From NCBI RefSeq assembly GCF_004683885.1, contig NZ_CP038440.1, forward strand, positions 778,001 through 842,000: a DNA stretch of 64,000 bases, read 5' to 3'. Below the pieces are notes generated by a model, which saw only the letters and a list, made by a program, of their open reading frames with translations, was not told the origin of the DNA and did not search any database. A program made the translations under genes and the position numbers. Shown here piece by piece: positions 25,414 to 33,363 of this stretch. Source of the DNA: Brevundimonas sp. MF30-B (GTDB taxonomy: Bacteria; Pseudomonadota; Alphaproteobacteria; Caulobacterales; Caulobacteraceae). Numbering within the stretch: the stretch's first letter is position 1; every line of letters begins with the position of its first letter.

Positions 25414-26519
25414 GCGCGGGCCGGCTCTCGGATCAGGGCCGAAAAGGCGGTCATCAGATGATAGAAGGTCGAGGCGGGCACGGTGCGGTCGGCGCTGCGA
25501 CCCTGAGCGTCGTAGCTGTCGGTCCACAACCCGGGAACCGCAGTGGCCAGATGGGTGGCGAACACGCCGTCGAACAGCGGCCCGAACCGCCCCTCGGCGC
25601 CTACGAGGGCGAGCGTGCGCAGGCCCTCGGTCTGGGCCCAAAGCCGACGCCCGCCGTCGATGACGTCAGCGCGTCGATCGATCTCGCGCACGACAAACCC
25701 CTGCGCGTCCAGGCCCCGCGAGAGGGCGGTCTCCAGCAGCGGCTGGTCGGCGTCGCGCACCGGCAGACCGGCCCGCCGCGCCCGGTTCAGCAGCCACACC
25801 CATTCGAAGTGATGGCCTGGCTCGACCACCTGGCCAGGCGCCCCCTGAGCCACGGCCAGGCGGGCGTCGAAATACTCTCCCAGCGTGCCTGTGCGGACGT
25901 CGAAGAAGCGCTGGTGAAACAGATCCAGAACCGTCGAGGCGTAGGCGCGCATAGTGTCGTCGGGCGCCATCTCGAGCCAGGCCAGCAAGGCCTCGAGCAG
26001 GTGCATGTGCGGGTTCTGCCGACGCGGCAGGACCGGCGGCAGGCATTCGCTCCAGCCGCCGCCGGGTTCGCGCATCACGGCGTCGATCGCGGCCAGGGTC
26101 TGGCGCGCCAGATCCAGCGCACGCGGATCGCCCAGCACCCGGTGCGCGGCGGCCAGGGCGAACAGCACGAACGCCTGGTCATAGAGGTCGGGGCGTTCGT
26201 CCAGCGCCTGGCCGGCGTCGTCCGTGGTCAGCCGCCACAGGCCGTCTTCGCGGCGACACGTCGCGATCAGCCCGTCCAGCCCGCGCCGGGCCAAGGGCTC
26301 GGCTTGGGTCCAGCCCAACGAAGCCGCCTCGCAGAAAACGTAGACCTGCCGCGCCTGAACGCGGGTCCGACGCGCGACGCCGGTGATGGGACGGCCGTCG
26401 AACTGCAGCGCCTCGTGAAAGCGGCCGTCCGCGTCGACGCCCCGGTCCGCCCACAGCGGCAAGGCCTGGTCGAACAACCAGGCGCGGGCCTTTTCGCGGG
26501 CGTCAGTCAGTGTCGTCAC
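25410..26519 (-). CDS. AGE family (N-acylglucosamine 2-epimerase-like) sugar isomerase
   Basis: A 369-residue alpha/alpha-six-barrel protein of the AGE family, which includes N-acylglucosamine 2-epimerase, mannose isomerase YihS and cellobiose 2-epimerase. Visible elements are RRTRVQARQVYVFCEAASLGW, DLYDQAFVLFALAAAHRVLG, NPHMHLLEALLAWLEMAPD, VEPGHHFEWVWLLNRARRAG and RRLWAQTEGLRTLALVG, which carry the paired histidines (H248 region and the terminal RLWAQTE) of the active site. In alphaproteobacteria such proteins often accompany GDP-mannose genes, and could act as a mannose(-6-phosphate) isomerase for manC. GTG start at 26519. Confidence 0.85.
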   Translation of the reverse strand: MTTLTDAREKARAWLFDQALPLWADRGVDADGRFHEALQFDGRPITGVARRTRVQARQVYVFCEAASLGWTQAEPLARRGLDGLIATCRREDGLWRLTTDDAGQALDERPDLYDQAFVLFALAAAHRVLGDPRALDLARQTLAAIDAVMREPGGGWSECLPPVLPRRQNPHMHLLEALLAWLEMAPDDTMRAYASTVLDLFHQRFFDVRTGTLGEYFDARLAVAQGAPGQVVEPGHHFEWVWLLNRARRAGLPVRDADQPLLETALSRGLDAQGFVVREIDRRADVIDGGRRLWAQTEGLRTLALVGAEGRFGPLFDGVFATHLATAVPGLWTDSYDAQGRSADRTVPASTFYHLMTAFSALIREPARA

Positions 26520-26565
26520 CGCTTTCGATTAGGCGGGCTTCCCGGCTTTGCCAAGCGGACGCATT

Positions 26566-26580
26566 GTTGCGAGACGCAAC
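26566..26580. repeat. Inverted repeat in the AGE/DegT intergenic region
   Basis: GTTGC-GAGAC-GCAAC is a perfect inverted repeat (arms of five bases) in the 191-base gap between the divergent AGE gene and the DegT gene. It has the same GC...AAC symmetry as the two palindromes further right but different spacing, so it may be a separate half-operator or part of the same cluster. Confidence 0.35.
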
Positions 26581-26617
26581 GCGAAGTGAGCCGCGCGGAT
26601 TTGGTCTTCGTCGCCCG

Positions 26618-26631
26618 GCTTGCTAGCAAGC
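26618..26631. promoter_or_regulatory. Palindromic operator candidate 1 (shared motif)
   Basis: GCTTGCTAGCAAGC is a perfect 14-base palindrome about 80 bases upstream of the DegT aminotransferase gene. Its pattern CTTGC-N2-GCAAG recurs at 26640-26651 with centres 21 bases apart, two helical turns, so both sites face the same side of the DNA. A related copy lies upstream of the wbpA-like operon at 36686-36697. The binding protein is unknown. Confidence 0.5.
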
Positions 26632-26639
26632 GCCCCCGA

Positions 26640-26651
26640 CTTGCCTGCAAG
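26640..26651. promoter_or_regulatory. Palindromic operator candidate 2 (shared motif)
   Basis: CTTGC-CT-GCAAG, the second copy of the palindrome, 59 bases upstream of the DegT start. Arms are perfect; the two-base spacer differs from copy 1. Proximity, phasing and position in a divergent promoter region support a regulatory site over chance. Confidence 0.5.
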
Positions 26652-26710
26652 CGAAGTTTCCGCGCCCGCGCCGACAGACGCGCCCCAGCCGCCGCCGGAG
26701 AAATCCCGTC

Positions 26711-27880
26711 ATGACCCTGCCCTTCATCGACCTTCAGGCCCAGCGCCTTCGCCTCGGCGGCAAGATCGAGGCCGCCGTTCAGGAGGCCGTGGTCGGCGGC
26801 GCCTGGGTCATGGGGCCGCAGGTGCGCCAGTTCGAGGCCGACCTGGCCGCCTTCGGCCGCGCCAAGCACGCCCTCGGCTGCGCCAACGGCACGGATGCCC
26901 TGGCCCTGCCGCTGATGGCGTGGGGCATCGGCCGCGGCGATGCGGTCTTCGTCCCCAGCTTCACCTTCGCCGCCACCGCCGAGATCGTGCCTTGGTTCGA
27001 CGCCGAACCTGTCTTCGTCGATGTCGACGAGAACACCTACAACATGGATCCGGCCGCTCTGGAGCGCGCCATCGACGGCATCAAGGCCGAGGGGCGACTG
27101 ACGCCGCGCGTGGTTATCGCCGTGGATCTGTTCGGCCAGCCGGCCGAATATCCGGCCATCAAGGCGATCTGCGACAAGCACGGGCTGAAGCTGATCGCGG
27201 ATTCGGCCCAGGGCTTCGGCTGCACCTTGGGCGGCGACCATCCGCTGAAGTGGGCCGACATCACCACCACCAGCTTCTTTCCGGCCAAGCCGCTGGGTTG
27301 CTACGGCGACGGCGGGGCGGTGCTGACCAATGACGACGAGTTGGCCCAGCTGATCGATTCCGTGCGCGTGCACGGCAAGGCCGTGGCGGTGGACCTGAAG
27401 GACCGCACCTTCGACCACGACCCCAAATACCTGAACATGCGCATTGGCCTGAACAGCCGTCTGGACACCATCCAGGCCGCCGTCCTGATTGAGAAGCTGA
27501 AGGTGTTCGCCGACGAGATCGAATGGCGCAACCGCATCGCCGCGCGATACAACGAAGCCCTGCGTCCGCACGTGGCCAAGGTGCCCGACGTGCCGGCCGG
27601 AAACGTCTCCAACTGGGCCCAGTACACGATCGAACACTCCGACCGCGACGCCCTGGCCGCGCACTTGAAGGATAAGGGCGTGCCCACTGCCGTCTACTAT
27701 CCGATCCCGCTGCACCTTCAGCCGGCCTATGAGCACTTTCCGCGCGGCGAAGGCGGCCTGCCGGTGACCGAGCGTCTGAAGGACGTGGTCATCAGCCTGC
27801 CCATGCACGCCGATCTGGACGAGGCGACGCAGGCCCGCATCATCGACGCCGTCGCCACCTTCAAGGGACAAGCCGCATGA
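26711..27880 (+). CDS. DegT/DnrJ/EryC1/StrS aminotransferase (WbpE/GnnB-like)
   Basis: A 389-residue PLP sugar aminotransferase. The PLP lysine is K193 in SFFPAKPLGCYGDGGA, a stretch that closely matches Pseudomonas WbpE, as do CANGTDAL, SRLDTIQAA and GVPTAVYYPIPLHLQPAYEH. WbpE transfers amine to the 3-keto group of a UDP-GlcNAcA derivative; GnnB does the same on UDP-GlcNAc for diaminoglucose lipid A. Both pair with a Gfo/Idh dehydrogenase, and here that partner overlaps by four bases (27877). The lipid A of this family contains 2,3-diamino-2,3-dideoxyglucose, so the GnnB role is attractive. The exact substrate is inference. Confidence 0.87.
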   Translation: MTLPFIDLQAQRLRLGGKIEAAVQEAVVGGAWVMGPQVRQFEADLAAFGRAKHALGCANGTDALALPLMAWGIGRGDAVFVPSFTFAATAEIVPWFDAEPVFVDVDENTYNMDPAALERAIDGIKAEGRLTPRVVIAVDLFGQPAEYPAIKAICDKHGLKLIADSAQGFGCTLGGDHPLKWADITTTSFFPAKPLGCYGDGGAVLTNDDELAQLIDSVRVHGKAVAVDLKDRTFDHDPKYLNMRIGLNSRLDTIQAAVLIEKLKVFADEIEWRNRIAARYNEALRPHVAKVPDVPAGNVSNWAQYTIEHSDRDALAAHLKDKGVPTAVYYPIPLHLQPAYEHFPRGEGGLPVTERLKDVVISLPMHADLDEATQARIIDAVATFKGQAA

Positions 27881-28806
27881 CCCAGACCCCGATCAAGGTG
27901 GGCGTCGCCGGCGCCGGCGTCATGGGGCGCAACCACGCCCGGGTGCTGGCCGAGACCCGGGACTTCCGCCTGACCCACATTCTGGACGCCGACGCCGTGA
28001 CGGCCGAAGGGGTCGCGGCCGCCTATGAGGCGACCGGCGTCGCCAGCGTCGAAGCCTTCGTCGACGCCGGGCTGGACGCCGCCGTCGTCGCCACGCCCAA
28101 CCGCACCCACGCCGATCTCAGCGTCGCCCTGCTGGAAAAGGGCGTCCACGTCCTGGTTGAAAAGCCGATCGCCGCCACCGTCGCCGACGCCCAGCGCATG
28201 ATCGACGCGGCCAGGGCCAACGACCGCGTGCTGATGGTCGGCCAGGTCGAGCGCTTCAACCCGGCGGTCGAGGCGGTCAAGCGCGCCATCGCCGACGAAG
28301 ACGTCATCTCCATCCAGATCACCCGCGTCGGCCCGTTTCCGCCGCGCATGGGCGAGGTCGGGGTCGTCATCGACCTGGCGGTGCACGACATCGACATCAT
28401 CCGCCACCTGACGGGGGCCGAGATCGTCGACGTCCAGCCGCAGCTGGCCCGCACCAAGGCCGAGCGCGAGGACACCGCCCTGCTGCAATTCCGGCTCGAC
28501 AACGGGGTGATCGCCCACATCACCACCAACTGGGTCACCCCCTACAAGACCCGCACCCTGCAGGTGGCGACCAAGGGCAAGTTCGTCGTCGCCGACCTGA
28601 TGACGCGCCAGGTCACCGAGTATTTCGGCCAGCAGCCGGACGGCAGCTATTCGACCCGCGGCCTGATGAGCTGGCCCAACGAGCCTCTGAAGAAGGAGCT
28701 CGAAGCCTTCGCCCACGCCATCCGCACCGGCGAGTCCCCGGCCGTGACGGGCGAGGACGGACTGCGCAACCTCGAGGTCGCCCTGCGCTGTCTGGGCGAA
28801 GCCTGA
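27877..28806 (+). CDS. Gfo/Idh/MocA family dehydrogenase (GnnA/WbpB-like partner)
   Basis: A 309-residue NAD(P)-dependent sugar oxidoreductase. The Rossmann start is VGVAGAGVMGRNHARVLAE. The signature EKPIAATVADAQRMIDAARA gives the catalytic-site Lys-Pro, and IDLAVHDIDIIRHLTGAEI holds the His-Asp pair in the substrate domain. Its ATG overlaps the aminotransferase stop by four bases. A dehydrogenase/transaminase pair of this kind oxidises then aminates the C3 position of a UDP-sugar (GnnA/GnnB or WbpB/WbpE). It is more similar in length to generic Gfo/Idh enzymes than to WbpB, so the specific substrate is uncertain. Confidence 0.85.
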   Translation: MTQTPIKVGVAGAGVMGRNHARVLAETRDFRLTHILDADAVTAEGVAAAYEATGVASVEAFVDAGLDAAVVATPNRTHADLSVALLEKGVHVLVEKPIAATVADAQRMIDAARANDRVLMVGQVERFNPAVEAVKRAIADEDVISIQITRVGPFPPRMGEVGVVIDLAVHDIDIIRHLTGAEIVDVQPQLARTKAEREDTALLQFRLDNGVIAHITTNWVTPYKTRTLQVATKGKFVVADLMTRQVTEYFGQQPDGSYSTRGLMSWPNEPLKKELEAFAHAIRTGESPAVTGEDGLRNLEVALRCLGEA

Positions 28807-28818
28807 TCGCCTGAACCC

Positions 28819-29340
28819 ATGAGACGATCGGCGCCGGCCTTGATCATCTGGACGCTGATCGGGGGCGTTATGATCGCGGTCGGCGCGCAGCTCGACGTGC
28901 CCATGCATCCCGTGCCGATGTCGCTGCAGAGTCTCGCCGTCCTGGCGGCTGGCGTCCTTGGCGGCTGGCGCATCGGTCTGGCCGCCAGCCTGCTCTATCT
29001 GACGGCGGGCGCCCTCGGCGCGCCCGTGTTCGCGGGCGGATCGAGCGGCTGGCACGCCCTCACCGGACCGACGGCCGGCTATCTGATCGGCTTCCCCATC
29101 GCCGCCGTCGCGGCGGCCCTGATCGCCAGGAGAAAGCCGAGACGCCTCGCCTTCATCGCCGGCCTGGCTGGCCACGTCCTGATCCTGGGCCTGGGATGGG
29201 TCTGGTTAACTCAGACGATCGACGCTCAGGCGGCGTGGAGCGGGGGCGTTCAGCCCTTTCTGATCGGCGCGATCGCCAAGTCGGCGGCCTTGGCGCTCAT
29301 CGCGCTTTTCACGATCCCGCGCGCTCTCTTGAAGACATAA
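28819..29340 (+). CDS. bioY: BioY family biotin transporter (S component)
   Basis: A 173-residue inner-membrane protein of the BioY family, the substrate-binding component of ECF-type biotin uptake. The sequence has six hydrophobic segments, starting [38 protein letters not shown], where the [10 protein letters not shown] stretch is a family mark, followed by [33 protein letters not shown], the signature. No bioM or bioN gene is adjacent, so it may function alone or with a shared energy module. It lies 12 bases after the Gfo/Idh gene. Its stop overlaps a palindrome in front of metK. Confidence 0.87.
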   Translation: MRRSAPALIIWTLIGGVMIAVGAQLDVPMHPVPMSLQSLAVLAAGVLGGWRIGLAASLLYLTAGALGAPVFAGGSSGWHALTGPTAGYLIGFPIAAVAAALIARRKPRRLAFIAGLAGHVLILGLGWVWLTQTIDAQAAWSGGVQPFLIGAIAKSAALALIALFTIPRALLKT

Positions 29341-29357
29341 GCATATCTTTATATGTC
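29334..29357. promoter_or_regulatory. AT-rich inverted repeat before metK
   Basis: GACATA (29334-29339) and TATGTC (29352-29357) form a perfect inverted repeat around 12 bases, and the inner ATAAGCATATCTTTAT is itself a near-palindrome. This AT-rich block stands out in a GC-rich region and lies 31 bases before the metK start. A SahR- or SamR-like ArsR-family operator is possible by position and shape, but a match to those motifs was not tested. Confidence 0.4.
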
Positions 29358-29387
29358 TGCGGGCCACGTCGACAGCAGGAGCCTGCC

Positions 29388-30575
29388 TTGGCCCGTACGT
29401 CCTTCCTCTTCACCTCCGAGAGCGTCTCGGAAGGTCACCCCGACAAGGTCGCAGACCGCATCTCCGATACGGTGGTGGATCTGTTCCTGGCCCGCGACCC
29501 GGAGGCCCGCGTGGCCTGCGAGTGCCTGACCACCACCAACCGCGTGGTCCTGGCCGGCGAAATCCGGGGCAAGGGCATCTGGGAGAACGGCACCTGGGCC
29601 GATGGCATCGAAGCCGAGATCGAACAGGCCGTCCGCGCCGCCGTGCGCGACGTCGGCTATGAGCAGGACCAGTTCCACTGGAACACCTTCGAGTTCTCGA
29701 ACTATCTGCATGGCCAGTCGGTCGACATCGCCGTCGGCGTCGACGCCGCCGACAACAAGGACGAGGGCGCGGGCGACCAGGGCATCATGTTCGGCTACGC
29801 CTCGAACGAAACGCCCGAGCTGATGCCGGCGACCTTGGCCTACAGCCACAACATACTGAAGAAGCTGGCCGAAGTGCGCCACGCCGGCGGCACCCTTCTG
29901 GAGCCCGACGCCAAGAGCCAGGTCACGATCCTTTACGAGGACGGCAAGCCGGTGCGCGCCACCTCGATCGTGCTGTCGACCCAGCACGCCAAGGGCAAGG
30001 CCGACGCCGTCGCCGCCTTCGTCAAGCCGCTGATCCTGGAGGTCCTGCCCGAGGGCTTCACCGACGAGAAGACCGTCTGGCACATCAACCCCACCGGCAT
30101 CTTCGAGATCGGCGGACCGGACGGCGATACCGGCCTGACTGGCCGCAAGATCATTGTCGACACCTACGGCGGCGCGGCGCCCCACGGCGGCGGCGCCTTC
30201 TCGGGCAAGGATCCGACCAAGGTGGACCGTTCGGCGGCCTACGCCTGCCGCTACCTGGCCAAGAACGTGGTTGCGGCCGGTCTGGCGGACCGCTGCACCA
30301 TCCAGATCAGCTACGCCATCGGCGTGGCCGAGCCCCAGTCGATCCACGTCGATCTGCACCATACGGGCCGGATCGACGAGGCCGTGCTGGAGCGCGAACT
30401 GCTGGGCCTGATCGGCGGCGCCACGCCACGCGCGATCCGCGAGCACCTGGGCCTGAACAAGCCCATCTACGCCCGCACCGCCGCCTACGGCCACTTCGGC
30501 CGCGAGCCCGACGCGGACGGCGGCTTCTCGTGGGAGAAGACCGACCTGGTCGACAAGCTGAAGGCGCTGGCCTGA
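29388..30575 (+). CDS. metK: S-adenosylmethionine synthase
   Basis: A 395-residue MetK that makes SAM from methionine and ATP. The three family motifs are clear: [12 protein letters not shown] (residues about 18-29), [15 protein letters not shown] (about 125-139) and [19 protein letters not shown] (about 265-283). The TTG at 29388 is chosen because AGGAG lies six bases upstream and the protein then begins [19 protein letters not shown] as in homologues. No ATG in frame is closer. It has a short 47-base leader after bioY, in which an AT-rich inverted repeat lies. Confidence 0.96.
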   Translation: MARTSFLFTSESVSEGHPDKVADRISDTVVDLFLARDPEARVACECLTTTNRVVLAGEIRGKGIWENGTWADGIEAEIEQAVRAAVRDVGYEQDQFHWNTFEFSNYLHGQSVDIAVGVDAADNKDEGAGDQGIMFGYASNETPELMPATLAYSHNILKKLAEVRHAGGTLLEPDAKSQVTILYEDGKPVRATSIVLSTQHAKGKADAVAAFVKPLILEVLPEGFTDEKTVWHINPTGIFEIGGPDGDTGLTGRKIIVDTYGGAAPHGGGAFSGKDPTKVDRSAAYACRYLAKNVVAAGLADRCTIQISYAIGVAEPQSIHVDLHHTGRIDEAVLERELLGLIGGATPRAIREHLGLNKPIYARTAAYGHFGREPDADGGFSWEKTDLVDKLKALA

Positions 30576-30597
30576 GCCCTCGCCTTCAGCCCACGCG

Positions 30598-31896
30598 CTA
30601 TAGGATATAGCGGCTGAGATCGGCGTCCTTGGCCAGGTCGCCGATCTTCTCGCGCACCTTCTCGCCGTCGAAGACCAGGGTCTGACCTGACAGGTCAGAG
30701 GCCTTGAAACTGGTCTCTTCAAGCACGCGCTCGATCACGGTCTGAAGCCGCCGCGCGCCGATGTTCTCGACCGCGCCATTGGCCGCGACCGCCGCATCCG
30801 CCAGGGCGTCCACGCCGTCGGGCGTGAACTCCAGCGTCACGTCCTCGGTCGCCAGCAGCGCCTGGTTCTGGCGGATCAGATTGGCCTCGGGCTCGGTCAG
30901 GATGCGGCGGAAGTCGTCGCGCGTCAGGGCCTTGAGTTCGACCCGGATCGGCAGACGGCCCTGCAGTTCGGGCAGCAGGTCCGACGGCTTGGCCACATGG
31001 AAGGCGCCCGAGGCGATGAACAGGACGTGGTCGGTCTTCACCGGCCCGTATTTGGTCGACACCGTCGTGCCCTCGATCAGTGGCAGCAGATCGCGCTGAA
31101 CGCCCTCGCGGCTGACATCGCCGCCCTGCGCGCCCTGGCGCGCGGCGACCTTGTCGATCTCGTCAAGGAAGACGATGCCCTCGTTCTCGGCCAGCAGCAG
31201 GGCCTCCTTGGTCAGGCTGTCCTGATCCAGCAGCTTGTCGCCTTCTTCGGCGACCAGGGGCGCGACCGCGTCGCGGACGGGGATCTTGACCGTCTTGGTC
31301 TTCTGCCCGCCCATCTTGCCCAGCATCTCGGACAGGTTGATCAGGCCGACGTTGCCGCCCGGAATGTCCAGTCCCTGCATGGGCGATGCGGTGTCGGCCA
31401 GGGCGATCTCGATCTCCTTGTCGTCCAGCTCGCCGGCGCGCAGCTTCTTTCTAAAGGCGTCGCGGGTAGCCGGCTGGCTGCCGGGTCCGACCAAGGAGTC
31501 CAGAATGCGGTCCTCGGCCGCCGCCTCGGCGCGGGCGCGCACGCCGGTCCGGCGCTTGTCGCGCACCATGACCAAGGCGCTCTCGACCAGGTCCCGCATG
31601 ATCTGATCGACGTCGCGGCCGACATAGCCGACCTCGGTGAATTTCGTGGCCTCCACCTTCAGGAAGGGCGAGCCGGCGAGCCGCGCCAGGCGCCGCGCGA
31701 TCTCGGTCTTGCCCACGCCCGTGGGCCCGATCATCAGGATGTTCTTGGGCGTGACCTCGTCGCGCAGGTCCTCGGGCACGCGCTTGCGCCGCCAGCGATT
31801 GCGCAGGGCCACGGCCACGGCGCGCTTGGCGTCGTCCTGGCCGACAATGAAGCGGTCCAGTTCGGAGACGATTTCACGGGGAGAGAGGTCGGTCAT
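30598..31896 (-). CDS. hslU: ATP-dependent protease ATPase subunit HslU
   Basis: A 432-residue AAA+ unfoldase that feeds proteins to HslV. It starts [32 protein letters not shown], the conserved N-domain opening. The Walker A loop is GPTGVGKT (57-64), Walker B is [12 protein letters not shown], and [15 protein letters not shown] is the sensor-2 region; the C-terminal tail ends DADLSRYIL, which docks into HslV. The ATG at 31896 is preferred over an in-frame ATG at 31998 because the latter would add non-homologous residues through the hslV 3' end. hslU lies 105 bases behind hslV, with an inverted repeat between. Confidence 0.96.
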   Translation of the reverse strand: MTDLSPREIVSELDRFIVGQDDAKRAVAVALRNRWRRKRVPEDLRDEVTPKNILMIGPTGVGKTEIARRLARLAGSPFLKVEATKFTEVGYVGRDVDQIMRDLVESALVMVRDKRRTGVRARAEAAAEDRILDSLVGPGSQPATRDAFRKKLRAGELDDKEIEIALADTASPMQGLDIPGGNVGLINLSEMLGKMGGQKTKTVKIPVRDAVAPLVAEEGDKLLDQDSLTKEALLLAENEGIVFLDEIDKVAARQGAQGGDVSREGVQRDLLPLIEGTTVSTKYGPVKTDHVLFIASGAFHVAKPSDLLPELQGRLPIRVELKALTRDDFRRILTEPEANLIRQNQALLATEDVTLEFTPDGVDALADAAVAANGAVENIGARRLQTVIERVLEETSFKASDLSGQTLVFDGEKVREKIGDLAKDADLSRYIL

Positions 31897-31904
31897 TTTG
31901 GAGT

Positions 31905-32010
31905 GGCCAGTGATGAGTGGCGAGTGGTGAGAAGGGGCGGAATGCAGGCGCTGAAACTGTGGGTCGGGCGTGACGGCTGAAGCGAGCGAACTCGCCACTC
32001 ATCACTCGCC
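31905..32010. repeat. Inverted repeat between hslV and hslU
   Basis: A 20-base left arm (31905-31924) and a 20-base right arm (31991-32010) are inverted copies with one mismatch (core AGTGATGAGTGGCGAG). They are 66 bases apart and the right arm covers the hslV stop. The unit could form a large hairpin in the hslVU mRNA or be an imported intergenic repeat. Searching the genome for the core would tell which. Confidence 0.5.
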
Positions 32011-32586
32011 ATTCGCCACGCCTCCCAACCGCTCCACCGTCAGGTTGCCGTTGGTGTAGACGCAGATCTCGGCCGCGATCTTCATGGCCTTGCGGGCGAT
32101 GGCCTCGGCGTCCAGCTCGGTGTTCTCATCGATCAGCGCCCGCGCGGCGGCCAGGGCGTAGTTGCCGCCCGAACCGACGGCGGCCACGCCATGCTCCGGC
32201 TCCAGCACATCGCCGACCCCGGTGACGGTGAAGATAGAGTCCTTGTCGGCCACGAGCAGCATGGCCTCGAGACGACGCAGATAGCGGTCGGTGCGCCAGT
32301 CCTTGGCCAGGTCGACGCAGGCCCGCGCCAGCTGGCCCGGATACTGCTCCAGCTTGGCCTCAAGCCGCTCGATCAGGGTGAAGGCGTCGGCCGTGGCCCC
32401 GGCGAAGCCGGCCAGCACCTTGCCGCCCGAAAGCACGCGGACCTTGCGCGCCGCGCCCTTGACGATTGTCGGCCCCATGGAGACCTGGCCGTCGCCGGCG
32501 ATGATGGTCTGGCCGTTCTTGCGCACCGCCAGGATGGTGGTGCCGTGCCAGCCGGGCGAAGCGGTGTCGGAAGACGTGATGCTCAT
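32002..32586 (-). CDS. hslV: ATP-dependent protease peptidase subunit HslV
   Basis: A 194-residue Thr protease that assembles as two hexamers with HslU. It aligns with E. coli HslV but has a 15-residue propeptide (start [14 protein letters not shown]) before the catalytic Thr16 in the [10 protein letters not shown] strand; autocleavage after Gly15 would expose T16. Further signatures are [55 protein letters not shown] and [13 protein letters not shown]. The propeptide is usual in alphaproteobacteria. A hairpin (32588-32617) lies just upstream of the ATG, which has no clear ribosome site. Confidence 0.96.
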   Translation of the reverse strand: MSITSSDTASPGWHGTTILAVRKNGQTIIAGDGQVSMGPTIVKGAARKVRVLSGGKVLAGFAGATADAFTLIERLEAKLEQYPGQLARACVDLAKDWRTDRYLRRLEAMLLVADKDSIFTVTGVGDVLEPEHGVAAVGSGGNYALAAARALIDENTELDAEAIARKAMKIAAEICVYTNGNLTVERLGGVANGE

Positions 32587-32587
32587 A

Positions 32588-32617
32588 AGAGGCCAGATGG
32601 CGACCGGCCCGGCCTCT
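32588..32617 (-). promoter_or_regulatory. Hairpin at the hslV start
   Basis: On the minus strand AGAGGCC (32617-32611) pairs with GGCCTCT (32594-32588) across 16 bases and ends one base from the ATG. It lies where the Shine-Dalgarno sequence should be, which is not evident. It could shield the start until heat melts it, as in RNA thermometers, but the loop is large and this is speculative. Confidence 0.3.
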
Positions 32618-32646
32618 GGCAAGCGGCCCCGCCGCGACCTGGCGCC

Positions 32647-33363
32647 TCAGCGCGAGACGTAGATCCAGCGATCCACGTCAAGACGCGGCCCCGCCGCCTC
32701 GAAGTCAAACGCGTCGTCCAAGGCGATGGCCACGCAGACTTCCCGATAGACGCCTGTCAGCGGCAGGTCGGGCTTGGGGTCGTGGAGGTTCTGGTCGTAG
32801 GCGGCGGCTTCAGGGTCGGCGGTCAATGGAAGGATGCACTCGGCCATCGTCGTCGCTACGGGATGTCCATAGCCGATGCGAAAATCGCGCAGCACGCCTT
32901 GGCCCCTGAGCGCTCTTAGTACCGTATGGAAATCCAGCGTCGTCATGCGGTTGGGATGCGAAGCCCAGGTCGACCAGCTGAAGCGAAGGCCCAGCTCCAG
33001 CAGCCGCTCGTCCGCACCGAACATCGGCTGGCGCACATAGACCGCGTGACGCGAAGCCCGGCACGCCTTGGCCAGCACGGTCTCGGCTTCTCGCATCGAC
33101 GGCAGATGCTCCAGGAAGTGATACAGAAACCCGGCCTCGACGACGGCCTCGCCGACCTCCACGGCCACCGCATCGGCCTCGATGATCACGTGGCCGCCCT
33201 GTCGCGCCATGCGGTTCTTGTCGGGACTGAGGTCGATCCCGACCACGAGGTCATAGCCGAAGCGATCGACGACATGGTCCATGGAGCCGCCCTTGCTGCT
33301 GCCCCAGTCGAGCGCCTGAAAGCCCCCCGCGCGAAGCCGGGCCAGGGTTTCATCGTCAGTCAT
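32647..33363 (-). CDS. SAM-dependent methyltransferase-like protein
   Basis: A 238-residue class I methyltransferase-like protein. It starts LARLRAGGFQALDWGSSKGGSMDHVV, where DWGSSKGGS resembles the SAM-binding loop, followed by VVGIDLSPDKNRMARQGGHVIIEADAVAV and FLYHFLEHLPSMREAETVL, the family's post-loop acidic and helical parts. The C-terminal half has no known motif. It ends the glycan operon and overlaps the upstream GT2 gene by eight bases; it may methylate a sugar or glycan end. Substrate is inference. Confidence 0.72.
   Translation of the reverse strand: MTDDETLARLRAGGFQALDWGSSKGGSMDHVVDRFGYDLVVGIDLSPDKNRMARQGGHVIIEADAVAVEVGEAVVEAGFLYHFLEHLPSMREAETVLAKACRASRHAVYVRQPMFGADERLLELGLRFSWSTWASHPNRMTTLDFHTVLRALRGQGVLRDFRIGYGHPVATTMAECILPLTADPEAAAYDQNLHDPKPDLPLTGVYREVCVAIALDDAFDFEAAGPRLDVDRWIYVSR

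Noticed and set aside
29341-29387. A SAM riboswitch in the metK leader
   Set aside because: The leader is only 47 bases and shows a short palindrome, without the conserved core of SAM-I, SAM-II or SAM/SAH types that I could recognise.
31897-31998. An upstream start for hslU giving 34 extra residues
   Set aside because: The added residues run through the intergenic repeat and do not match HslU; the ATG at 31896 begins the conserved N-domain.
32590-32646. A sigma-32 promoter for hslV
   Set aside because: CTTGCC and CCATCT are present but the 17-base spacing and mismatches make the match too weak to report.
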